From assembly GCA_041399065.1 (NCBI GenBank), contig JAWKTN010000002.1, positions 806,001 to 870,000 of the forward strand: a DNA stretch of 64,000 nt. Reading direction: 5' to 3'. The translations under genes and the position numbers were made by a program. The notes below the pieces were generated by a model. That model was given only the letters and a program-made list of their open reading frames with translations, was not told the origin of the DNA and searched no databases. Below are positions 1 through 10,003 of this stretch, in pieces; the stretch's first letter is position 1; each line of letters opens with the position of its first letter. The stretch comes from JAGQPD01 sp020426865 (GTDB lineage: Bacteria; Planctomycetota; Planctomycetia; Pirellulales; Pirellulaceae).

Positions 1-2
1 GC

Positions 3-1498
3 CACTACCGCGTGCGGGGCCTGGAGAAGAACCTCAGCACTCACCAACTGCGTGTCAATATTCTGGCTCACCGCGACGATCTCGTGCACATGGACACGCT
101 CGACCTTTGCAAGGCCAAGTCCCGCGCGTCCTTTATCCAGGCCACCGCCGCCGAACTGTTTGTGGAAGAAGCCACGGTCAAGCGTGATCTGGGAAGACTG
201 CTGCTAAAGCTGGAAGATCTGCAGCGCGAACAGATCGAAGCCGCCTGCGCACCGAAACGGCCCCCGTCGAACTGACGCTCAAAGAGCGGCAAGCGGCGAT
301 CCAGTACCTGCGTTCTCCACAGCTCACGCAACGCATCCTCGACGACTACGCGGTGCGGACTGGTCGGCGAAGAGACCAATAAGCTGGTCTGCTACCTGGC
401 CTGCGTCTCGCGATTGTTGCCCAAGCCGCTGGCGCTGCTGATCCAAAGCGGTAGTGCCGCCGGAAAGACTTCGCTCATGGATGCCACGCTCCACTTCATG
501 CCCGTCGAAGCGTTTACCCGTTATTCCGCCATGACCGGCCAGTCGCTCTACTACATGGGCAGCACGCTCGCTGCCACAAGATCCTGGCGGTCGCCGAAGA
601 AGAAGGAATCGCCCAGGCCAGCTATGCGCTGAAACTATTGCAAAGCGACGGGCGGTTGACGATTGCGGCCGCAGGCCGCAATGGAAACACCGGCCGGCAA
701 CAGACCGAACAATATTCGGTGGAAGGGCCCGTGATGATGTTCCTCACCACCACCGCCGAACAACCCGATGCGGAACTACAAAACCGCTGCGTAACGCTGC
801 ATGTCAATGAAAGCCCCGAACAGACCGCCGCGATCCAATCGCACCAGCGCACGGCGTTTACGCTTGACGGCCAAACGCAAGCCGACGCTCGTGATGCGAT
901 TCGAAAGCAGCATCATGACATCCACCGCGTGCTCGAGCCGCTGCCGGTCGTTATTCCTTACGCCGGTCAATTGCAGTTCCGCCACGACCAGACCCGGATG
1001 CGCCGCGACCACGACAAGTACATGACCTTAATCGCCGCCAGTGCCGTGTTGCACCAGTATCAGCGTCCCCGCAAGTCGCGGCAGGTCGCCGGCCAGACGG
1101 TGGAATACATCGAGGCCACACTCGAGGACGTGGCCCTGGCCAATCGCCTGGCTAGCGAGGTGATGGGCCAGAGCCTGACCGAACTACTGCCACAGACACG
1201 GCACTTGCTGCTCCGCATCGACCAATGCGTGGGCCAGTGGGCCGAGCGCCAAGCCAAACCACGCTCGATGATCCGCTTTACCCAACGCCAGTTGCGCGAG
1301 GAATTGGGCTGGGGCGACTTTCAGTTGCGACGGCATCTGGCCCGGCTCGTCGAGTTGGAATACATTCTGGCGTATCGCACTGGTGCGCGAAACCAGCGCG
1401 AGTACCAACTGCTTTACGACGGCGAAGGCCGTCAGGGGGAACGGTTTTTACTAGGGCTCGCCGAATTGGAGCAGTTGGCCGAAACGCAAGTGGCATAA
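3..1498 (+). pseudogene. Mobile-element P-loop ATPase / primase-like helper, copy 1 (5' end outside window, frameshifted)
   Basis: This is the first of two copies of the same gene; the N-terminal part lies before the window. The reading frame can be followed from position 3 but is broken near 246, near 352 and between 560 and 575. The longest intact stretch is 638-1498. A Walker-A-like loop (QSGSAAGKTSLMDA) sits near 445-490, followed by a conserved block with SAMTGQSLYYMG and a sensor-like FLTTTAEQ near 745. The C-terminus looks like a winged helix that reads an element site. Compared with copy 2 the sequence differs only by short indels; copy 1 preserves the correct frame around 846 and 1240 where copy 2 is broken. 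Related proteins occur beside tyrosine recombinases in mobile elements and are often annotated as primase or CHC2 zinc-finger proteins. The exact biochemical role is inferred. The breaks may be consensus errors rather than real mutations. Confidence 0.7.
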
Positions 1499-1540
1499 CT
1501 CGCCCCCCAGTGGCGGTAAAACGATCACTCGCCCGGTCAA

Positions 1541-1595
1541 AACGATGCCCGTTCGATCGGTATTCGATCGCCGTTCGATGCCCTTTCGATGGGGT
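1541..1595. repeat. Five iterons with exact 11-bp period (copy 1)
   Basis: The hexamers AACGAT, TTCGAT, TTCGAT, TTCGAT and TTCGAT start at 1541, 1552, 1563, 1574 and 1585, one helical turn apart. They lie in the gap between the helper gene and the recombinase, ten bases before the long palindrome. The layout resembles a protein-loading site such as a replication or recombination origin; that function is inferred. Confidence 0.75.
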
Positions 1596-1604
1596 GCCTG
1601 AAAT

Positions 1605-1638
1605 GACGTAACGTGCTGTGGCCACAGCACGTTACGTC
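1605..1638. repeat. 34-bp perfect palindrome (copy 1)
   Basis: The left half GACGTAACGTGCTGTGG is followed directly by its exact reverse complement with no spacer. The same palindrome is present in copy 2. It lies between the helper and recombinase genes, next to the iterons. It could be a recombinase core site, a replication origin or a cruciform-forming terminator; there is no U-tract to favour the last. Confidence 0.8.
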
Positions 1639-1920
1639 GATCCTTCTCTGTTTTGGTCCGAAAAACGGTCCACACCCCTTAAAAAAAGCCACTGGCGATC
1701 CTGCCCTCTCGCCGCGGGAAACGTCTCTCGTGATCGATGTCGCCGCCAACCAACGCGACCAGAGGACATTTCGGAAAGCTGGAACCATGGGCGGGTGAAC
1801 GCCATCGACGTGTCATGTATCAGGTCCGGTCCTGTTGCATTTGTTCTTGCTCGACGCTAGCGATTGTCTCCGCTTCGAGCATCGTGTTTCCCATTCTTCT
1901 TTCCAAGGAGCCCTTCGGTC

Positions 1921-2990
1921 ATGACGAAAGCTAAAGATCCATCCCTTTCTTCTCCAGGCAATCCATCTGACGACCCATCGCTAGAGTCACTGGTCGCGCG
2001 CTTCGTGCATCACATGCAAGTGCGACACATGTCAGCGGCCACGATCCAGTTGCGGCGAACGTATTTGAAACGTTTTCTCACCTGGTGCGACCAGCGTGGC
2101 GTAACCACGTTGCCGGAGATCACCCGCGAAGTGGTGCAGAGTTACCAGCGGTATTTGTATCACTATCGCAGTGGGCGGACGGGCAAACCGTTGCGCTTCA
2201 ACACGCAGGTTTCGTTACTGGTACCGATTCGATCGTGGTTCCGCTATCTGGTCCACGAACAGTTGACGGACGTGAATCCTGCACTGGATCTCGAGTTGCC
2301 ACGCGAGCCGCAACGATTGCCCAAGCGGATCTTGTCGATCGACGAAGTCGAGCGGATTCTCAATGGCGCCGACGTGACGCCCTCGGGCTGCGTGACCGCG
2401 CCATGTTGGAGGTGCTGTATTCCACGGCGATGCGTCGCGCCGAGTTGATTGGGTTGGACGTCTATGACGTGGACCACGAGCGGGGTGTGATCACGATTCG
2501 GCATGGCAAGGGGGCAAGGACCGGACGGTCCCAGTGGGACCGCGCGCTCTGCAATGGCTTACGGCCTATCTCGAACGCACGTCCGGCACTTGTAAATTCC
2601 GTGCGTGCCAGAAATACATCGCGGCTATTTGTCTCTTGCCACGGCAAACCGTTTGGGGCGTCGAACCTATCGAACTTGATTGCCACTTACATCCGCGCCG
2701 CCACGGACAACACGACCGGCAGCTGCCACCTGTTTCGGCACACGACTGCCACGTTGATGTTGGAGCATGGCGCGGACCTGCGTTCGTTGCAGTCACTGCT
2801 TGGTCATTCCAGCCTGACGACGACGCAGATCTACACGCACGTCAGCATTCAGCACCTCAAGCAAGTGCACGATCAGACACATCCCGCCAACCGCCCGGCA
2901 AAGGCCAGCCAGTCGGAGGACACCTCGGCCAATCCCATCGATTCGAGCTATTCTCGCCCCGGAGAAGACAGAGCCCGGTCGATGGAATAG
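1921..2990 (+). pseudogene. Tyrosine recombinase (integrase), copy 1, frameshifted
   Basis: The start at 1921 follows a good ribosome binding site (AAGGAG) and matches copy 2. The N-terminal SAM-like core-binding domain is intact. A four-base deletion near 2382 shifts the frame, and a +2/-2 pair near 2545-2575 garbles about fifteen residues before the frame is restored. The catalytic region is still encoded: RRAELIGL carries the first Arg, HLFRHTTATL the H-x-x-R box, LLGHSSLTTT the second His and TQIYTHVS the Tyr nucleophile. Outside these indels the copy is identical to the intact one at 8755-9828. Either the gene is inactive or the indels are sequencing errors in a repeat. Confidence 0.8.
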
Positions 2991-3003
2991 AATAGTTGTG
3001 ATC

Positions 3004-3047
3004 GGCCAGTCAGCTCTCGCGCACCCGTGCGGGAGCTCGGCTTGGCC
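3004..3047. repeat. Two-tier terminal hairpin downstream of integrase (copy 1, arm shortened)
   Basis: Outer arms GGCCA and TGGCC flank an inner stem built from AGCTCTCGCGCA and its complement. In this copy two bases are missing from the right inner arm (GTGCGGGAG instead of GTGCGCGGGAG). It sits 14 bases after the recombinase stop and may mark the element's right end or terminate transcription. Confidence 0.55.
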
Positions 3048-3163
3048 ACGCAGACGCAGCAGTGTGTCATGCATGTTCTTTGACAAGATAAACGCACGAT
3101 CAACAGCGCATTTGCCCTGGACCACTCCTGGAGATCGCCCTACCGCACATCTGGCAGTGGGCA

Positions 3164-4109
3164 ATGCACAGATGGTACGACAACCAAACCGGTCGCTGGA
3201 TCAGCGAAGATCCGATCGGGTTCGCGGGGGCGATGCGAATCTCGCGCGGTACGTCGGCAACATCGCTGCCAGTATGACTGACCCTGACGGTCTCGTGGGG
3301 CGACAATGGTGGGATGACCTTTCGTTTTGGGAGAATCCCTCGTACTATACGTGGTCAATTCTACCTTGGATGGCCGACGGTGCTACGGACTATGTGACCT
3401 CGTTCTGGTGGCACGGAAAAAGTGTTGTTGCTGAAGCAGAAAGTAAGGCAAGACAACGAGAGGCGATCATAAATGACCTGAGCTATATCGAAGGCGGTGC
3501 CGGAGCTACATCGGTTAACGTTTCGAACGTGGGCTACGAGCACTACCGTGATACAAGAAAGGCTGGCGACTGTCTCCAAGGAGTGTTGACGGTTGCAGGT
3601 GAGCAATATTTCACGTTTTTTGCAGCGGGGTTTGAAGGCGTCTTTATCGTCGGAACGAGCGGCCGAGCAGCAGCGTTGGAAGCCATTGAAAACGGTTCGC
3701 TTAGCGTTTATTCACAACGACAGATGCTCGCAAGACGGCTGATGGTGAATACCGGAATCGACGATCATCACATATTCACGTATCATCGAAGAGCGTGGTT
3801 TAAAGACTATTTCGGAATCGATGTCAACGACTATACTATCCAGCTTAATTGGTTGGAGCACGAAGCGATTCATTCCGGTCGAAAGCGAACCTACGACCTT
3901 TGGGCCGGTTGGTGGGATCAAATGTTAATGGATGCGCTCGACGTCGCGCGAGATCAAATGGATGGAAGGATGGAATGCCACTGCACAAGTACTTGAGCAG
4001 AGATGAGATAATGCAAGTAGGCAAGGACCTCGTAAGGGATGTATTTGACGAAGATTGGGGAACGAACATTCAGCCCTACCACAAACATCCTGTCGTTTGC
4101 CCAGAGTAG
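3164..4109 (+). pseudogene. Orphan Rhs C-terminal tip A: conserved core end plus HNH/DUF2380-like nuclease toxin, frameshifted
   Basis: The first ~35 codons encode the end of an Rhs/YD-repeat core (HRWYDNQTGRWISEDPIGFA, then GDANL and RYVGN), which normally closes the Rhs shell before a variable toxin. No upstream YD repeats are present, so only the tip is here. A one-base loss in the G-run near 3228 shifts the frame, and a second shift near 3965 is needed to reach a natural end at 4109. The tip ends with HHIFTYHRRAWF, then GIDVNDYTIQL and EHEAIHSG, a pattern typical of the HNH/endonuclease-VII-like DUF2380 group of polymorphic toxins. By family, it would be a nuclease delivered to rival cells. 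A putative immunity gene follows 8 bases downstream. Activity is doubtful unless the frameshifts are sequencing errors. Confidence 0.65.
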
Positions 4110-4117
4110 GACTTACA

Positions 4118-4586
4118 ATGAAGCGACTTGAGTTTTGGAGAGGCGATTGGAGAGACCGGGTATTGGGGGCCGTCACGCAGCGGCTACAGCTCAATGTCAG
4201 ATTTACTGCGACAGTTCCCAGGAGTGCCATACAACCAAGTTAATAAAAAACTAGGAACTGTCGCTGTACCGTTACAAGTGCTTTACTTACAAATAGACGA
4301 GGCAAACACCGAGTCCGAGATCCGATTTGCGGCGATGGACTGCTTGTGCCGCAAAATCAATGAGGCGTACCCAGAAGGGTGGCATACTAGACCGGCCGAA
4401 TGTGATTGGACATCGTGTGCAGCCAGGTTCGATTCTGTGCAAAAGGCCGTAGGGTACGCGGACAGGATTAGCGACGTTCAGGTGTCGCTCGTGCAGGTTC
4501 CACCGCCGGACGGTTGGCTCCCTCGCGATACCGATGATCCTATTTTGGTAGAGAGATTCGCGAAATTCTGGCCATTGAATGGTTAG
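4118..4586 (+). pseudogene. Putative immunity protein for Rhs tip A (one apparent frameshift)
   Basis: An ATG at 4118 opens MKRLEFWRGDW, and after an apparent one-base shift near 4150 the frame that reads ETGYWGPSRSGYSSMSDLL continues to 4586 as about 150 residues. The protein is small, acidic, without signal peptide or membrane segment, and starts 8 bases after the toxin's inferred end, as immunity genes do. It includes the conserved-looking blocks AAMDCLCRKINEAYPEGW and DWTSCAARF. I do not recognise a named immunity family. The call rests on position and size. Confidence 0.5.
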
Positions 4587-4589
4587 ATG

Positions 4590-4897
4590 GACAACGCCAG
4601 GTTCAATGAAGAGCGATTGACAGCCTGATTGGCGCAGGTGCAGACGGATTCGTGGCGGTGATGCTTGGAGCCTATAAGCCGAGAAAGGCTTGCTCGTAGC
4701 TCAGTAGAGGGGATTTGTGAGGCTGGGTAAGCACGGCACGCGGTTTGAGCCAGATTTCGTCCGTGACATAGTCACGCTTCCTCTCATGTGACGCGCGGTT
4801 GGCGCATGATCGCGGCCCACCGCGCGCACCGTCATCGCTACTCGTCGTTTCCAGCAACGAACAATAGGTTGGATCAGGATGTCACGAGTGCCTGGCG
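4590..4897. other. Non-coding flank downstream of the IS91-like transposase
   Basis: No supported gene lies here. For IS91-type elements the replication origin lies on the 3' side of the transposase gene, which on this strand would be within this stretch. I could not identify a convincing terminal hairpin or the junction with the immunity gene. Confidence 0.4.
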
Positions 4898-6373
4898 TCA
4901 TATGTCGGGAATCAGTCCTTCACAGAGCGGGCCGAACTGGACTTCGATGGGGTCTTCCATTGCCGGTAGTCCGTCGAGCGACACGTCCATCAAGGCGAAG
5001 TACGTGTGGCAATCGTCGAGCGTCGACAGCTGCGTAAAGACTTGCCTGTGAAAGGCAAGCAGGCCCGCCACGAACCAGTTGGTGGCTTGCACCGTCATCC
5101 GCCCCAGCGATTGCATCCCAGGCATCGCACAGCGACGACAGTCCGGTGCGTACGGCTCCGCGCGTTGGCGCTCCTCTTGCTCTTGTTGCTCGACCGTTTC
5201 CTCTTCCGCCGAATCCGCACGTGGTTGATCAGCAGCGTTGCCAGATTCGCTCGGCAATGGAAGGCCGCACAGCACGCGGCACTTGGCCAATCGCGCGGCA
5301 CGTCGCTGGGCACTGAAGAGCCCCACATATCGCACTCGCAGGAATCCTCGCGGCAAGATGTGTAAGGCGAATCGCTCGACAAAGTCCTCGCCTGTCATCG
5401 GCAACTCTTCGTATTGACCGGTGCGATAGTTTTTCACGCGAATCACCACGCACCGGCCGTCGTGACGCAGGATGCGGCTGTCACGAATCGCTGATCCGAC
5501 CACATATCCCGCCAGATACTTGACAACCGCTTCCGGACCCTGACAGTGCGGTGGCGCCGTCTGCACGTTCGCTTGCCATGGTTTTTGCTGTGTCCACTCC
5601 AGCCAACGCTCCAGTTCCTCCTCGCCGCCAATCCATTTCATGTCCGATGGCAGCGTCAACTGCTGCCGACGATACAATTGCCGCACGCCCGCCACAAACA
5701 ACTTGCGGAACCGCTGCGACACCTCTTCCCGCGCGAACATGCTGTCCGCCGCCACCGTCACCCATCGGTTCTCGTCCACCGAGAGACCGCCAACTGTCAC
5801 GATCGTGTGGATATGGGGATGGGCGTTCATGCGTTGTCCCCAGCTATGCAGCACCATCACCACACCCACCTGCGCCCCATGCTTTTCCAACGCCAGTTCC
5901 CGCAAGGTCCGCCCGACACACGCAAAGAACAGGCGGTACATCGCATTGTCGTTGGCCAGGATCAACGGAATGAATTCGTGCGGCAACGTGACCACGCAGT
6001 GCAGATAGTCGATCGGCAACGACCACCCTAGAATCCGGTCGACCCACTCCAACCGCTTCCGCTGGCCGCACGAGGCACAATGACGATTGTTGCAACCGTT
6101 GTGGCTGATTTGCGAGTGGCCACACCAACGGCAGTGCCACGCATGCGAACCATGCAGCCCGGTGCGACACTCCGTCAATTGTCGCAGCACGTAGAGTTTG
6201 TCGAACGACGTCCGAGGTGGGAACGCCCGGATAACTCCCGGGGCGTGGCGTTGCAAGACCTCCCGCACGGTCGGACCACACCCGTCCCCTGGATGGGGCA
6301 TCAAGCAGCCGCTCGGAATCTCTGGAGACAAAGGGGGCCTTCCTTGGGCGCTACGGCTGGTTGCTCGATCCAT
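4898..6373 (-). mobile_element. IS91-family HUH (Y2) transposase
   Basis: This is a rolling-circle transposase of about 491 residues. An N-terminal zinc-binding domain shows CRWCGHSQISHNGC and RHCASC. The HUH motif is HPHIHTIV, and the nucleophile region is VVKYLAGYVVG, giving the Y-x-x-x-Y pair typical of IS91. The open frame can be extended to 6457 through a TTG, but the ATG at 6373 (MDRATS) agrees better with the family length. The gene is intact and transcribed away from the helper-recombinase genes of copy 2, with about 300 bases between. Some IS91 relatives are reported next to tyrosine recombinase genes, so the three genes may form one mobile unit. Its presence between two toxin cassettes suggests it took part in the duplication. 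Confidence 0.88.
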
Positions 6374-6670
6374 GACTTGACCTTGATTCGACAAGCCTGC
6401 AGCATAGCAGCTTATCCGGTTTACTGGACCGGCAATCTCTCCCACGTCATCGCACAATCTTTTCAGGAGGTACGACGAACGGCGGTCACCCCCACTTGTC
6501 AGCTTCCTGGGTCATCTGTCATGCTCGACACTGCAGGGATCCTCGCAGTGGTTTTTCTATCTTTGGTCTGACGTTTCGGACCACCTGTTGAGGCCAGGCC
6601 GCTGGCGGCCTGGATCGGGCCTTTGCCTGTTGCTGCTACCTGCTTACTAATCCATCGAGGGAGAATCTCC

Positions 6671-8332
6671 ATGCCACGTCGTAAAAAGTCCGCGCCCACG
6701 GTACGCGCCCATCAACCCGCGACCACCACATCACCATCGCAACCGCCATCACCATCACCATCAAAACCATCGGCCGCCGAAGTGGAGTGCGAAGTCCGCG
6801 ACCAGGAGGTTCATATTCACATCGATACGCGCCACTACCGCGTGCGGGGCCTGGAGAAGAACCTCAGCACTCACCAACTGCGTGTCAATATTCTGGCTCA
6901 CCGCGACGATCTCGTGCACATGGACACGCTCGACCTTTGCAAGGCCAAGTCCCGCGCGTCCTTTATCCAGGCCACCGCCGCCGAACTGTTTGTGGAAGAA
7001 GCCACGGTCAAGCGTGATCTGGGAAGACTGCTGCTAAAGCTGGAAGATCTGCAGCGCGAACAGATCGAAGCCGCCTTGCGCACCGAAACGGCCCCCGTCG
7101 AACTGACGCTCAAAGAGCGGCAAGCGGCGATCCAGTACCTGCGTTCTCCACAGCTCACGCAACGCATCCTCGACGACTACGCGGTGCGGACTGGTCGGCG
7201 AAGAGACCAATAAGCTGGTCTGCTACCTGGCCTGCGTCTCGCGATTGTTGCCCAAGCCGCTGGCGCTGCTGATCCAAAGCGGTAGTGCCGCCGGAAAGAC
7301 TTCGCTCATGGATGCCACGCTCCACTTCATGCCCGTCGAAGCGTTTACCCGTTATTCCGCCATGACCGGCCAGTCGCTCTACTACATGGGCCAGCGCTCG
7401 CTGCGCCACAAGATCCTGGCGGTCGCCGAAGAAGAAGGAATCGCCCAGGCCAGCTATGCGCTGAAACTATTGCAAAGCGACGGGCGGTTGACGATTGCGG
7501 CCGCAGGCCGCAATGGAAACACCGGCCGGCAACAGACCGAACAATATTCGGTGGAAGGGCCCGTGATGATGTTCCTCACCACCACCGCCGAACAACCCGA
7601 TGCGGAACTACAAAACCGCTGCGTAACGCTGCATGTCAATGAAAGCCCCGAACAGACCGCCGCGATCCAATCGCACCAGCCGCACGGCGTTTACGCTTGA
7701 CGGCCAAACGCAAGCCGACGCTCGTGATGCGATTCGAAAGCAGCATCATGACATCCACCGCGTGCTCGAGCCGCTGCCGGTCGTTATTCCTTACGCCGGT
7801 CAATTGCAGTTCCGCCACGACCAGACCCGGATGCGCCGCGACCACGACAAGTACATGACCTTAATCGCCGCCAGTGCCGTGTTGCACCAGTATCAGCGTC
7901 CCCGCAAGTCGCGGCAGGTCGCCGGCCAGACGGTGGAATACATCGAGGCCACACTCGAGGACGTGGCCCTGGCCAATCGCCTGGCTAGCGAGGTGATGGG
8001 CCAGAGCCTGACCGAACTACTGCCACAGACACGGCACTTGCTGCTCCGCATCGACCAATGCGTGGGCCAGTGGGCCGGAGCGCCAAGCCAAACCACGCTC
8101 GATGATCCGCTTTACCCAACGCCAGTTGCGCGAGGAATTGGGCTGGGGCGACTTTCAGTTGCGACGGCATCTGGCCCGGCTCGTCGAGTTGGAATACATT
8201 CTGGCGTATCGCACTGGTGCGCGAAACCAGCGCGAGTACCAACTGCTTTACGACGGCGAAGGCCGTCAGGGGGAACGGTTTTTACTAGGGCTCGCCGAAT
8301 TGGAGCAGTTGGCCGAAACGCAAGTGGCATAA
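6671..8332 (+). pseudogene. Mobile-element P-loop ATPase / primase-like helper, copy 2 (complete extent, frameshifted)
   Basis: The ATG at 6671 follows GAGGGAGA and starts a protein that would be about 550 residues. Residues 1-60 are a low-complexity, basic and Pro/Ser-rich tail with repeated PSPS. The first segment runs to a stop at 7213. Homologous-looking sequence continues in the +1 frame from CGLVGEETNK (7185) through the Walker-like QSGSAAGKTSLMDA (7275) to about 7680. A one-base gain near 7681 and another near 8078 shift it twice more before the stop at 8332. The break near 7183 is present in both copies, whereas the two later ones are unique to this copy. The domain order suggests an ATPase that recognises the adjacent iterons through its C-terminal winged helix; this is inference. 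Confidence 0.7.
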
Positions 8333-8374
8333 CTCGCCCCCCAGTGGCGGTAAAACGATCACTCGCCCGGTCAA

Positions 8375-8429
8375 AACGATGCCCGTTCGATCGGTATTCG
8401 ATCGCCGTTCGATGCCCTTTCGATGGGGT
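8375..8429. repeat. Five iterons with exact 11-bp period (copy 2)
   Basis: AACGAT at 8375 and TTCGAT at 8386, 8397, 8408 and 8419 repeat the array of copy 1 without a single change, 42 bases after the helper gene's stop and ten bases before the palindrome. Confidence 0.75.
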
Positions 8430-8438
8430 GCCTGAAAT

Positions 8439-8472
8439 GACGTAACGTGCTGTGGCCACAGCACGTTACGTC
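8439..8472. repeat. 34-bp perfect palindrome (copy 2)
   Basis: It is identical to 1605-1638: the half-site GACGTAACGTGCTGTGG joined directly to its reverse complement. Conservation in both copies together with the iterons argues for a function in the element's replication or recombination. Confidence 0.8.
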
Positions 8473-8754
8473 GATCCTTCTCTGTTTTGGTCCGAAAAAC
8501 GGTCCACACCCCTTAAAAAAGCCACTGGCGATCCTGCCCCTCTCGCCGCGGGAAACGTCTCTCGTGATCGATGTCGCCGCCAACCAACGCGACCAGAGGA
8601 CATTTCGGAAAGCTGGAACCATGGGCGGGTGAACGCCATCGACGTGTCATGTATCAGGTCCGGTCCTGTTGCATTTGTTCTTGCTCGACGCTAGCGATTG
8701 TCTCCGCTTCGAGCATCGTGTTTCCCATTCTTCTTTCCAAGGAGCCCTTCGGTC

Positions 8755-9828
8755 ATGACGAAAGCTAAAGATCCATCCCTTTCTTCTCCAGGCAATCCAT
8801 CTGACGACCCATCGCTAGAGTCACTGGTCGCGCGCTTCGTGCATCACATGCAAGTGCGACACATGTCAGCGGCCACGATCCAGTTGCGGCGAACGTATTT
8901 GAAACGTTTTCTCACCTGGTGCGACCAGCGTGGCGTAACCACGTTGCCGGAGATCACCCGCGAAGTGGTGCAGAGTTACCAGCGGTATTTGTATCACTAT
9001 CGCAGTGGGCGGACGGGCAAACCGTTGCGCTTCAACACGCAGGTTTCGTTACTGGTACCGATTCGATCGTGGTTCCGCTATCTGGTCCACGAACAGTTGA
9101 CGGACGTGAATCCTGCACTGGATCTCGAGTTGCCACGCGAGCCGCAACGATTGCCCAAGCGGATCTTGTCGATCGACGAAGTCGAGCGGATTCTCAATGG
9201 CGCCGACGTGACGACCGCCCTCGGGCTGCGTGACCGCGCCATGTTGGAGGTGCTGTATTCCACGGCGATGCGTCGCGCCGAGTTGATTGGGTTGGACGTC
9301 TATGACGTGGACCACGAGCGGGGTGTGATCACGATTCGGCATGGCAAGGGGGCAAGGACCGGACGGTCCCAGTGGGACCGCGCTCTGCAATGGCTTACGG
9401 CCTATCTCGAACGCGCACGTCCGGCACTTGTAAATTCCGTGCGTGCCAGAAATACATCGCGGCTATTTGTCTCTTGCCACGGCAAACCGTTTGGGGCGTC
9501 GAACCTATCGAACTTGATTGCCACTTACATCCGCGCCGCCACGGACAACACGACCGGCAGCTGCCACCTGTTTCGGCACACGACTGCCACGTTGATGTTG
9601 GAGCATGGCGCGGACCTGCGTTCGTTGCAGTCACTGCTTGGTCATTCCAGCCTGACGACGACGCAGATCTACACGCACGTCAGCATTCAGCACCTCAAGC
9701 AAGTGCACGATCAGACACATCCCGCCAACCGCCCGGCAAAGGCCAGCCAGTCGGAGGACACCTCGGCCAATCCCATCGATTCGAGCTATTCTCGCCCCGG
9801 AGAAGACAGAGCCCGGTCGATGGAATAG
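8755..9828 (+). CDS. Tyrosine recombinase (XerC/D-like integrase), intact copy 2
   Basis: This 357-residue enzyme performs site-specific strand exchange. The ATG at 8755 has AAGGAG about ten bases upstream; the open frame can be extended upstream to 8698 but without support. Residues 20-110 form the SAM-like core-binding domain (FVHHMQVRHMSAATI onwards). The catalytic domain shows RRAELIGL (first Arg), HLFRHTTATL (H-x-x-R), LLGHSSLTTT and the nucleophile in TQIYTHVS. The length and layout are those of XerC/D-type recombinases of mobile elements. The gene is downstream of the helper and palindrome, and an Rhs tip follows 175 bases later. The C-terminal tail after the tyrosine (about 50 residues, polar) is longer than in XerC and may be regulatory. 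Confidence 0.92.
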   Translation: MTKAKDPSLSSPGNPSDDPSLESLVARFVHHMQVRHMSAATIQLRRTYLKRFLTWCDQRGVTTLPEITREVVQSYQRYLYHYRSGRTGKPLRFNTQVSLLVPIRSWFRYLVHEQLTDVNPALDLELPREPQRLPKRILSIDEVERILNGADVTTALGLRDRAMLEVLYSTAMRRAELIGLDVYDVDHERGVITIRHGKGARTGRSQWDRALQWLTAYLERARPALVNSVRARNTSRLFVSCHGKPFGASNLSNLIATYIRAATDNTTGSCHLFRHTTATLMLEHGADLRSLQSLLGHSSLTTTQIYTHVSIQHLKQVHDQTHPANRPAKASQSEDTSANPIDSSYSRPGEDRARSME

Positions 9829-9841
9829 AATAGTTGTGATC

Positions 9842-9887
9842 GGCCAGTCAGCTCTCGCGCACCCGTGCGCGGGAGCTCGGCTTGGCC
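9842..9887. repeat. Two-tier terminal hairpin downstream of integrase (copy 2)
   Basis: Outer arms GGCCA (9842) and TGGCC (9883) enclose an inner stem AGCTCTCGCGCA / TGCGCGGGAGCT (9850-9877) with a four-base loop and one G-T wobble. It lies 14 bases after the integrase stop. No U-tract follows, so an element end or att-like role is as likely as termination. Confidence 0.6.
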
Positions 9888-10003
9888 ACGCAGACGCAGC
9901 AGTGTGTCATGCATGTTCTTTGACAAGATAAACGCACGATCAACAGCGCATTTGCCCTGGACCACTCCTGGAGATCGCCCTACCGCACATCTGGCAGTGG
10001 GCA

